A stretch of 64,000 nt of DNA, taken from the NCBI GenBank assembly GCA_029339195.1, contig JAPTJF010000165.1:55299-119298 (forward strand), given 5' to 3'. Below are positions 11,550 to 21,124 of the stretch, in pieces (position 1 is the stretch's first letter; every line of letters begins with the position of its first letter). A program made the position numbers and the translations under genes. The notes under the pieces were generated by a model that saw only the letters and a program-made list of their open reading frames with translations, had not been told where the DNA came from and made no database searches. The DNA comes from Micractinium sp. NFX-FRZ (taxonomy: Eukaryota; Chlorophyta; Trebouxiophyceae; Chlorellales; Chlorellaceae).

Positions 11550-12002
11550 GGTTGCCTCTCAGGCTTGGGCCAGCAACCTTGGACGAGGCAGAGGGATTGC
11601 TGGGTTTGGGGCGGTCACCGCCGATGGCTATGGGGTGGCTGTGCTGCCCCATTGTCGCGCATCATGCCTAGCACGTCAGTGTCTATTGCCCTCCTCCCTC
11701 CCATCACTCAAAGATGCTCATTTCAACAGTCCATTTCTTCTCGTGTTGTTACAATAGCAGATACTCGGCAGCAAAGGGGTGGGAGAAAGGTGCAGCGGCC
11801 AGAGCGTGTGCGCGCGTCAGCGCGCCGCGGACCCCCTGCCTGCAATGCGCTCACTGCTCGCCGCAGCGCCGCCAGGGATCCCCGCGGGCGACATGGCCCG
11901 GCCTCCCTGCTTCCGCCAGTGTACGTGCCGCGCAACGTGCAAGATGCTGCTGCTGAGCCGGCATGCTGACATGGCGCATTCCAACAGTGCTCCAGCGCTG
12001 GT
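11550..12002. promoter_or_regulatory. Tandem intergenic region
   Basis: This should contain the 3' UTR of the ferredoxin-like gene and the promoter of the O-methyltransferase gene, both on the minus strand. No further gene is supported. Confidence 0.45.
11749..11753 (-). terminator. TGTAA poly(A) signal of the ferredoxin-like gene
   Basis: TTACA on the plus strand gives TGTAA on the minus strand, 250 bases beyond the stop codon. Confidence 0.5.
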
Positions 12003-13468
12003 TCAACCGGTCTTCCAGTAGTCCAGCGGCGCCAGCGCAATCACCGTGCCGTCCAGCTCTTTGCTCAGGGTCACCTTGCTGGCCAGCCGAGAGCTGCGGG
12101 GCGCGGGGATGGCACCAGCGGATTCACGTCACGTCAGCATGCTTGCCTCAAACTTGCCGTGGTGTGTACAAGCAACTGACCTGAGCGGGCCGTCCGAGGC
12201 ACTGCACGCCACCACCCCCGCACAGTCTTGACACCCATGAGCTGTCCCTTCCAATTCACTGAGGTTCACCACAAGTTTGGGGGCCGCAATGTTGCCGCAA
12301 TTGGCTGCGCCCTCTTTTCGTATGTTGCCCGGTTGACCTATTCCAATGTTATTCAGCTCCGCCAACTAGTGTCCAACGGCGCTGCCCCCCAAGGGGCCTG
12401 CCCTGCGCCCCTTGCCCACCCATACACACCCGGCACACACCTCCCCTTCCCTCTCTCCCTCTCTCACACACACACACACACACTCTCCCCTCCCCTCCCC
12501 CACTCACTGGTTGTCCACCGACTTGGGGGCCGCGATTTCCAGGAGGAAGCGCGCGTCGTCGCCGCTGTGCGTGGGGAAGGCGGGCAGCAGCTCCCGGGGC
12601 AGCTTGATGTGCGCCTCACGCGCGCCGCGGCCCTCCGGGGAAAGGCACACACCTGCCGGGGCGGGCAGTGTGTGTGCGTGTGTGCATGTTTGTGAGCGGC
12701 GTGCAGGGAGAAATGAGCGGCGCGTGACAGGTCAGGCGCCTGTAGCCGAAGGCATGCTGCCAGGTGGCCGGGTGGGAATCTTTCTCACTCAAGTGTGCTA
12801 CATCAGAGCACTACTGTGTCCCACCCTTGGAATGTGCCATGCCATATGCTACCAGCGGCGCATGGCAAGCACTCCGGCCTGCATGAGCTAGCCCCCTGCC
12901 TGCGTGCCAGGCCCCTCCAATGGCAAGCCTTCCCACTACTTGTGCCCGCCCTCTCGCTCACCCTCGTCGCCCAGCGTCTCCATGTGGCCCTCCAGCACAT
13001 CCACCACGGTCTGACCCACTAGGCCCCGCACCGTGTGCCGCCGCCCATCCTTGTCAACCACTGTGAGCTGCACGCTGCAGGCAGGAAAGGGGCGCAGGCA
13101 GGGGCAGGGCAGCGGACAGTGTGTGCATGTGCGGGCGCGCACCAATTTCAACAGGTTTGCAAGGGTGAGGCAGCATGAGGGGCCGCACTTCGTGTTGACA
13201 TCACCGCCATGCTTGTGCCGCCATGGCTTGCTGCATGCCATGCGCCTTGCTGCACCCGGGCCGCTCCCCCACAGCAGCAGGACGGCCGGGCGGCGGGGGC
13301 GGCGGCGGCGCAAGTCTTCGTGCTGCAGTGGCAGCACAGGCTCGCTCAACCCCCCTCCTGGACTCACAGCTTGTCATACACGGACGGTGCGGTGCTGAAG
13401 GGGCGCAGCAGCAGGCTCTGGGACCCGCGCAGGAGGCCCGCTGCCTGTGCAAGCTGCCGAAGCGCCAT
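12003..13468 (-). CDS. C1-FDX: Mitochondrial ferredoxin-like protein, C1-FDX type
   Basis: Four exons give about 149 residues. The N-terminus (MALRQLAQAAGLLRGSQSLL...RPFST) is a typical mitochondrial presequence. The fold starts with VQLTVVDKDGRRHTVRG and LVGQTVVDVLEGH, as in adrenodoxin-type ferredoxins, and ends with HSRLASKVTLSKELDGTVIA. The usual [2Fe-2S] ligands (C-x5-C-x2-C...C) are absent; the mature part shows a single Cys, in GVCLS. This matches the adrenodoxin-like subunit C1-FDX in the bridge of plant and algal respiratory complex I, which no longer binds a normal cluster. The assignment rests on remembered family features, not a search. The exon phases fit (GACAAGCT|gtgagt; gacgagg|gtgagc; aacca|gtgagt). 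The gene diverges from the Barentsz-like gene. Confidence 0.75.
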
Positions 13469-13991
13469 AGCTGCAGGGGTTTGAGCTCCCGCCAACCCTG
13501 GCCCCGGCAGGCGTCGGGAACGATCGCCAAGCGGCTTTCGGCGCGCTGCTGGTCGGGGTTGAAGTGGTGTGCAGCAAGAGGTGGGCTGGCAGGGCACAGG
13601 CCGCCAATTGAGCAGGGGCAAATAGATGGCCCGCGATCGCACTAGCTTGAAGTTGCGCGCCACAAGCCTGCTGCGTCGCTGCTGTGCTCCGTCATGCCTG
13701 GCCTTGCAGGAGCGCTGCAAACGGTACGGGGCTGCCGGCCTTCAGATCAGGCAGCGCATATAGCGATCGGGGGCGACACATGTGCTAGGCCGTCCTCATC
13801 TCCACTCCCCACTTCCCTGCGCCCAAACAACCCTTTCGGGCGCCTGCAGGTGCGTCTCAGGGCCTGCCAGCCACCGCCGGCCCTGCTCTGCACTCTCCGT
13901 CATGGTGATGAGACTTCCTGCAGCTGATTGGCGGTCTCTGAGGCTCCCACTTGCTCCCTCTCTTTTTCGCAGGAGAGATCCAGGAGCTACG
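13469..13991. promoter_or_regulatory. Divergent promoter region
   Basis: This region separates the starts of the C1-FDX-like (-) and Barentsz-like (+) genes. A pyrimidine-rich run ending ctctttttcgcag at about 13961-13973 looks like a splice acceptor, so the plus gene may have a 5' UTR intron. No TATA box is evident. Confidence 0.45.
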
Positions 13992-14815
13992 ATGCAGAAG
14001 CGCGACGCGGCCAGCGACGAGGAGCGTTCGGATGTGGAGGAGGAGGAGGTGGAGGTGGAGGAGGGCGAGTTCTCTGACAGCGGCGACGAGGAGAGCGAGG
14101 AGGAGGAGGCTGCAGCCGTGGAGGGGGCCGTAGATGAGGAGGGTGAAGACGATGGGGAGGCGGTGGACGGGGAGGAGGCGGCGGAGGAGGGCACTGAGGC
14201 GGCGGAAGAGGCCGAGGAGGAGCCGGCGCCGCCGGTCAAAGCTATCGTGAGTACAGTGCAAGAAGAAGCTGCTGCTGCCGCCTTGGTCAGAGCAGATGGG
14301 TACATGTCCTGTGCAAGCCGCTGGTCTGGACGGGCATCCCACGCCACCAACCCTTTTCGGCTCGCCCACCTTGCGTGCTCACCTGTCGCCCGCCCCCGCC
14401 ACCTGCGCCCCCCTGCAGCGCAAGCGGCTGGAGCCATTTGAGGTGCCCAAGAGCGGCGACTTCTGGCTGCACGACGACCGCTTCGACCCTGGGGAGGGAG
14501 AGCAGGGCGGCGCGGGCGGCATGCGCAGCGACGCTGCGGCGGGAGAGGAGCAGGATGAGCGCACCAAGTGGGTGCTGTGCTGCGCCGTGCTGTGCAGTGC
14601 TGGGCTTGCTGTGCTGCATTTTGCTGAGTGGATGCATGCTGTGCACTGTGCTGTGGTCGGAGTGCGCGGCATGCGTGCTGAATGGGCTGCGGCATGGCAA
14701 GGGGGCTGGGGGGACCTCCCTGCAGGGCACGACTTGGCCTGCCTGCTTGCCTGCCCATTCCCTGGCACTGCCCTCGTCCTGCTGCTGCTGCTGCCACTCG
14801 ACCTTGCCGGCCACC

Positions 14816-14852
<37 letters not shown>

Positions 14853-17146
14853 TTGCACACTCGTTCATGCTGCTGCTGCTGGTGTTGCACACTCGCTCAT
14901 GCTGCTGCTGCTGCTGCGGCGTGCTGCTGCTGCAGGGAGCGGGGCAAGCTGTGGGACCCGTCCACCAAGGAGCGCTGGGGGCACGACGCGTTTGAAGCGC
15001 TGGAGCGGGGGGAGGAGGCGCCTCAGGACGACTTCACCAGCGTGAGTGGCTGTTGATTGATGCGGGGTAGAGTCCCCTGCGTTGCGGCCAGCTGCTTGAG
15101 CGGGAGCCAGCCTGTACTCCATGCACTGTCCTGCTGCTGGCACTGACCGCTCCCCTCTGGCCTGGCCCTCTGCAGTCCTTTGACCGGATGCGCATCGGCG
15201 GCCGGGGCCGGGGCGGGCGGGGCGGGCGCGGGCGGGGGCGCTACGGTCAGGACGACCAGGAGGGGGAGGAGGGCGGCTATGGCGGGTACTACCAGCAGGA
15301 GGCGGCAGAGCCGCGCGGGCCGGCGCCGGGCCGCGGGGGGCGCGGGGGCCGGGGTGGCCGTGGCGGGCGTGGCGGGCGCGGTGCGGCCCAGTACACTACG
15401 GTGGAGAGGTGAGGGTTGGGTCGTGTCACACTCGTGGCTGCTGGTGTGGCAGGGGTGGGGGAGCTGTACTGCCCCTGTGCCGCTGCAGGCATGCCTTGGC
15501 GTTGCTCCTTATGCACCGCTCCATTGCTCTGCTCCACTTCAAGCCCGGTTCCCTCCCGTTCGCGCCGGCTGCCTGGCCGTCACAACACTGCTGCCATGCC
15601 TCGCTGCCTTGCATTGCCCTGACACACCTCTCCTGCCTCTCCTGCCTGCACCCTGTGAGTTGATTGTGACGGCAGCATGACATTCCGGTGGCTGCTCCCA
15701 CCGCTTGTTGGCCTGGCCTGCCATACATGCAACGCAAATGATGTCCTAATGTAACAACCTTCCTTCTGTTCCTGCCTGCTCTTCCTTGCAGCTCTGGGTA
15801 TGTTGTGGTGGCAGAGGATGACGTCGACTTCCCCCCGCCCGGCTTTGAGCGCAAGCAGCCAGCTGTCAACGGGCGTGGCGGGCGCGGCGGCGGCAGCGCA
15901 CGCCCCGCCACCAACATGGCACCCAAGGTTGTGCCCATCACCACCACCCGCCCGGCATCTGGCGGTGGCGCGGTGGCGGGCCCGCCCAAGTCGCCTGGCC
16001 GGCGGCGGCGTGGCAAGCAGCTGAATGTGGAGGCCCAAAACTTCCAGCCCGGCGGGGCAGCGGCGGCGGGCGGCGCCCCGCGCGCTGCTGCTGCTCCCGC
16101 ACAAGCGGCGCCGAGGCAGGCGCCGTACATTGCACCCGAGCCAGCGGCTACCCCTCAGGTGCAGGCGGCGATGTATGTCATGCCTGAGCAGGTGCCGCCA
16201 CCACAGCAGGCACAGCAGCAGCAGGCGCCGGCGCCGCAGCAGCCCGCCCCCGCCGTGGCGGCCGCTCACATGAGCGCGCAGCAGTCGGCGGCGGCGCTAC
16301 AGCAGATCGCCATGGGAGGTGGTTTTGCCCCGGCCATCATGCAGCAGCCGATGCAGCCGGGGGCGGGGATGCAGGGCATGCAGCAGCAGCCGGGCATGGC
16401 GCCGCCTCAGCAGCAGCCGGTGCAGTACATGATGCAGCAGCCGATGCAGTACGCGGCCGCCCCAGGCATGCAGCCGGGGTACGCCTACCTGGTGCAGTAC
16501 CCGGGTCCCGCAGGTGAGGGCGGGGTACGGGCGGGAGGTTGTGGCGACATGCTGGGGCAGGAGGCTGAGGGGCAGTGGAGGATTGGGGGTTGAGGGGGCA
16601 AGGGTAGGGTGGGAGGTTGATACGACGGTGTCCGTCATGCCGGTGGCAGACCAGCCTGCAGCCAGCAGCAGTCAAATCTGGCAGGCAGACGGATGCAGCT
16701 GCTCACTCGGCGCCTCCCCTGGGAGCCTGGCGCTCGCCCAGCTGCTGCACTACATGCTGCTGCACTCAACGCTGCCTTCCATCTGCTGTGCCCGCTGTGC
16801 AGGCATGCAAGCCATGCCCCAGGCCATGCCCACCTACCAGCCAGCCTACCACGGCCAGCCCATGGAGGCAGCTGCCATGCCGGCGGCTCCGCTGCCCCCG
16901 CAGGCGGTCAAGCGCCCGCTGACCATTTCTGCCCCTGATGACGGCTCCTCCCAGGCGCAGTACGCACAGCAGGCACAGCAGGTGGGCTACCCTCAGTATG
17001 AGTATGTGCAGGCTCCCATGGCAGCGCCCGTGGCCTATGCCCCGCCGCCCGCAGAGGCGCATCAGGGCGGCGAGGCGCTGCCGCAGCGGGCGCCTGCGGG
17101 CAGCGGCGGTCGCCGCTACTCAGCGGTGGCGCGGCAGGGCGCGTAG
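13992..17146 (+). CDS. CASC3: Barentsz/CASC3 (MLN51)-like exon junction complex protein
   Basis: The protein opens with an acidic Glu-rich region (13992-14247). Two exons then form the SELOR core that binds eIF4AIII and RNA: VPKSGDFWLHDDRFD (14440-14490) and LWDPSTKERWGHDAFEAL (14950-15000). RGG repeats follow (15185-15400). KQLNVEAQNFQP (about 16015-16050) fits the PAM2 motif that binds the MLLE domain of poly(A)-binding protein. The remainder is Ala/Gln/Met/Pro-rich, ending VARQGA. The known role of the family is nuclear and cytoplasmic mRNP assembly, mRNA localisation and nonsense-mediated decay. ATG at 13992 is chosen because it begins the charged domain and lies just after a likely 5' UTR acceptor. 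One intron ends in CTG repeats rather than a normal pyrimidine tract. Confidence 0.85.
14816..14935 (+). repeat. CTG repeats and a short tandem duplication before an acceptor
   Basis: About ten CTG units are followed by two copies of tggtgttgcacactcg(t/c)tcatg and further CTG units, ending in the acceptor ctgctgcag. All of it lies in an intron of the Barentsz-like gene. Confidence 0.85.
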
Positions 17147-17433
17147 GCAGGCAGTGCACACACCCTGACAGCGGGTGCCCACACTCCATAAAGCATCCGC
17201 AGTTGCAGTGCTCCCAAACCCACCTAAGTGCCCATGTGCCGTCGGCTACCTCCCACCACCCCTCTCTTGTCCGTCTGCGATGCCTGTCCCTTGATCCCCC
17301 AGTCAGTGTGCTGTCCACCCCCTTACGTGTGTGTGTTTCTACAAAGAGATGCCTTGCTGCGCTGCGTGCAACCATCCACCAGATGTAACCACAGGACAGA
17401 GCGGCTGCATAGCGCACACAGCGCGTCTTTTCA
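17147..17433. other. Convergent 3' region
   Basis: The 3' ends of the Barentsz-like gene (+) and the riboflavin kinase gene (-) meet here. Only the plus-strand poly(A) signal is clear. Confidence 0.5.
17384..17388 (+). terminator. TGTAA poly(A) signal of the Barentsz-like gene
   Basis: TGTAA lies 238 bases after the stop codon and only 46 bases from the stop codon of the opposite gene. Confidence 0.55.
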
Positions 17434-20400
17434 TCACGCAGTCGCCTCGCCACCCGCTGCTGCGCTGTCACCTGCCTGCTGCTGCGCCTGCTGCGCCTGC
17501 TGCTGGTCGGCCGCGGGCCGCGGCAGCAGGAAGGCCTCCTGCGCGTACTGCCTGTACCGCTCGTCCTCCAATGCCTCCTCCACAACTTCAGCATCCTTGT
17601 GGATGCGATTGATCAGCGCCTGAAGCGACTCAAAGTTGGCCTGCAGAAAGGGGTGGGAGGGCCGGCGGCAGGGGTGCCACAGCGGAAAAGAACGTCAGCG
17701 CAGGGCAGGGACGTACTGCAGGGTCTGTCCTCCCCTGGTTGGTGTGGTGACAGCATGGAGGGCTGGCATGCAAGCATATGTGTGCCTGCTGACCTCCCTG
17801 CCGGCACACTTCTCTTCTCAAATCCGAGAGTGCACAGGCGACCTCCACCCTGCCAGGTGCACGCCACTCGTCCTGCCTCCCCCTCGTACCTGCCTGCTGT
17901 GATGGCATGCCCATGCCCTCCCCTTCCCCGTGGCTTGATGTCTGACCTGCACGGCACAGCACCTCACCTCTGGCCGGATGTAGGCGCACACCACCAGCCG
18001 GATCTCGCAGCCGCAGAAGTCGGCGTCTGGCCCAAAGTCGTGCAGGATCCAGGGCTCCGCCGTCTTCTCCTGCCCGAACGGAGGGGGAGAGGGGAGGCAG
18101 ACCGGGGAAGTGGGCAGGCAGCAGGCAGAGCGGGGGGACAGGGAGGCGGCATAATCAGACAGTGAAGACGCAGCAGGGCGGGGCAGGGGCTAGCAGTCGA
18201 TGATTACCCAGGGCTCTGCAGACTTCTGCTGCAGCGGGCCCGGCACAACATGGTGCGGTGCACGTGGGGGGCCCAGGGCGGGGCATTAGGGCGCGCAGCA
18301 CGTGGCAGTGAGGCGCAGGGGCTGCCTGGTTGCTGCCGCGTAAAGAAACGTGCACCTCAGTGCACTGTACACCAGCGCCGATGCATGCAGGTTCAATTAC
18401 ATGCAGGTTGAAGTGCATGCAGGTTCAAGTCCTGCATGGCCCATCAGGCATGATGTGCTGCAGCAGTGCGCACTTCCTCGCTGGGGCCATCCCGCTGCAG
18501 GCATGCTCCCTTACAAGGCAGAAGACGAGGCCAACCTGGTTGCCAAAGACCGGGTTCCATCCGATGGACATAGCCGTCTTGTACACAGCTGGCGAGTCGC
18601 CCACGGAGCACCAGCCGCCAAAGATGCCTGCGCAGGCCACACGGGGGGGGCGGTGGCGCGCTGGTCGACAACAGCTGCTGCAGAGGAAGCTGCTGCCCAG
18701 GCCACAGGCTTGACTTTGCAGCACACCTGGTGCGGCAGCAAGTGAGCATGCCACTGCTGCTGGTCTGTGAGGCACCAACACCACTTGGGCCCGCCTATAT
18801 ATCTGCGCCATCCCCACCCCCAGCCACCACAACACACCACACACACACAGGCTGCCACGCCCAGCAGCCCCACCTGTCACCGCCTCTGCCAGCGCCCCCA
18901 GCAGGCTGTCGGCGTCGATGTTGGCTGTGGGGATGCCCAGCTCCCGGCTGCCGCGCCCAAACCCTTTGACCACCGTGCCCCGGATGCGCAGCACCGGGTG
19001 CATGGGGATCGTCTCTCCTATGCAGTCTGCAGGGCGGGGGGGGCGAGCAGCGGCAACAGCAAGCAGCGGGTCAACGATGCCTGGTTTGATGGCAGGTGCT
19101 GTGGGGGGAAGGAATCTCCTATGCAGTGTGGGCGGCAATGCAGCAGCAGCAGCAGCAGCAGGGCAGCAGTTTCCGTGCCGAGTTATGATGAGACCAGGAT
19201 GAAGGCAGGCGGCAGCGCCGCATGGAACACGGCTTCAGCAGCTGGCACACTAATCGAAACGTAGTCACATCCGACCTTGCTCCCTCTTTGCTCCCTTGTC
19301 TGCAACGCCGGCCAGCACCTCCCTCACCTTGCAGCCGCCCCAGCACGCACAGCACGCCTCTCTGCGCCCGGGCCCACCCTTCCCTCCCCTTGCAGCCACC
19401 CCAGCACGCAGACCACGCTGCCCTTCCCTCCCGTGCCCTCGCCCTCAATACCTGCAAAGGGCGGCAGGCCGTAGTGCTCCGGCCGGAAGTCGAGCAGCGA
19501 GGGCAGGTGGGCCACGCAGCCGGCGGGCGCGCCCGGCACCGCCGGCGGGTACAGCGCAGACGGCTTGCCGCCCTTCTGCAGCATGCTGGGCACCAGCACG
19601 ACGCGCATGCCTGCGGCCGCTGCCGACGCCACGCCAGCTGGCGCGTCCTCTATCACCAAGCACTCTGAGGGCTGCAGCCCCAGGCGGGAGGCGAGCTGGA
19701 GGAAGCAGTCGGGGGCGGGCTTGCCGTTCTCCACCTCGTCGCCGCAGCAGGCGTGCTCAAACGCCTCCCTCATGTCGGCCTTGGTGGCCAGCTTCTTGCC
19801 CAGGGTGGCACGTGACGTGGAGGTGGCAAGCGCCATGGGCACGCCGTGCTGCCGAAAGTGCGCCACCAGGCGGGCCACCCCCGGCAGCAGCGGCGCCTCG
19901 TGCCACCTGCAGGGGTTGCGGAAAGGGGAGGCAGGTGATCATGTGAAGTGGGGTAGGGTGGGTGCGAGGCGAGGTGAGGCAGGGTACGGCCGGCAAGGAC
20001 AGCCACAGCAGCGGCAGCTGAGGGCAAGCCAGGCCAGCACGGAATGGCACTGATATGCCGGGAAGCGGGCAGGCAGGGACGCCCCCTGCCCTCGGCAACC
20101 CCAAATCTCCCCAGCAGCTGCCCTGGATTTCCCTGACTCACGTCGCTGCCCCGCCTTGCCCATCACGCCCCCCCCCTTGCCAGTCTGCAAGCAGAAGCCC
20201 ACTACCAGCAACGTACCCCGCAACCGTACACGTGTTCCGCCACCCACCGTGGCCCGAACACGTGTTCCTAGGGTCGGCCTTGACCAGCGGACGTATAGGC
20301 CCAAGGCCCATGCATGTGTGCCTTGCGCCCGCACCTGAGCAATGCTGACCCCGCCATGCCTCCCTCCGGACCAAGCCCACCCTCCCAGCTGCCGCTCCCT

Positions 20401-20884
20401 CCCAGCTGCCCACCTGTCACGCAGCAGCGGCTCCGACTGGTCAAACAGCTCCTGGGGGGTGCGCTCAATGTTGAGAGCCTTTGCGACTGCCGCCCAGGCG
20501 TCCAGGGGACGCATGCCCAGCGCCGCCTCTGCTGCCTCTGCCGTCAAAGTCCGGCCGTGGCTCTCGGCCACACACCTGCGGGTGGGGAGGGGGGCACTTC
20601 AAGCTGCACCCCACTGTGGGATGGCTCTTTTGCGCAAGGATAATGCATGCCGTGCCGCTTTACTAACCTGACCACTTCCAGAACCAGAGTCTCTGTGTCG
20701 AGCACAGTGCCTGCAGCGCAGAGGCACCAGCCAGTGGCGGAGGAGAGGGTTGGCGGCAGCGGCGGCAACACCACAGCGGGGTTGCGTGCCTCCGCAGGAC
20801 ACCTTTCTTGTCTTCACCTCCAAGCTCACCATCGAGATCAAAGATGACACATGTTGGGCTGGGGACTGTCACTGAGTCGCCCAT
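17434..20884 (-). CDS. FMN/FHY: Bifunctional FMN hydrolase / riboflavin kinase
   Basis: This is a plant-type two-domain enzyme. The N-terminal HAD phosphatase converts FMN to riboflavin and the C-terminal kinase makes FMN from riboflavin and ATP. The start MGDSVTVPSP leads into HAD motif I, VIFDLDG|TVLDTE, split by an intron. Motif II is ATSTS, motif III GKPAPD and motif IV VIEDAPAGVASAAAAG (19450-19880). The kinase shows GFGRGSRELGIPTANID (PTAN motif, 18900-18970), then GDSPAVYKTAMSIGWNPVFGN (18540-18610). EPWILHDFGPDADF and LVVCAYIRPE (17970-18060) lead into NFESLQALINRIHKDAEV. A Gln-rich tail ends at 17434. The domain order equals that of Arabidopsis FMN/FHY. It diverges from the RS-domain gene. 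Confidence 0.9.
18384..18431. repeat. 16-bp tandem repeat, three copies, intronic
   Basis: catgcaggtt(c/g)aa occurs at 18384, 18400 and 18416 inside an intron of the riboflavin kinase gene. Confidence 0.85.
19011..19128 (-). repeat. Exon edge duplicated upstream in intron, about 101 bp apart
   Basis: The acceptor and first bases of the exon coding CIGETIPMHP appear as tctcctatgcagtctg at 19014 on the plus strand. tctcctatgcagtgtg occurs again at 19115, in the preceding intron. Confidence 0.65.
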
Positions 20885-21124
20885 CCCCTCCCCTTCACTT
20901 CCAGCTCCCGTGGTGCACTGGTAGCTTCTCCAAGTAGTTTGCGCAATTGATCGATCAAGCACAGGCAAAGCCCTGCACTAACTCGTCCGAGGAAGTCTTG
21001 CCTTCCACCCCGCCCGTCACGATTGTTCGTTCTGCCTGCTCTTATTGCTCTGCATCAAAGCAACATACCCACAGCGTCATGCCGGAGTGAGGAGTGCGCC
21101 AGAAAGGGTGCACAGTCGCAGCGA
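20885..21124. promoter_or_regulatory. Divergent promoter region
   Basis: This 240-base gap separates the riboflavin kinase (-) and RS-domain (+) starts. It includes cgcaattgatcgatcaagc near 20940. No other gene is supported. Confidence 0.45.

Noticed and set aside
13796..14890. Long minus-strand open frame of 364 codons opposite the Barentsz-like gene
   Set aside because: It is a Ser-rich shadow of the Glu-rich coding strand in GC-rich DNA and has no domain of its own.
18384..18432. Possible tRNA T-arm (ggttcaagtcc)
   Set aside because: It is part of a 16-bp tandem repeat inside an intron, and no acceptor stem, D-arm or anticodon arm can be folded around it.
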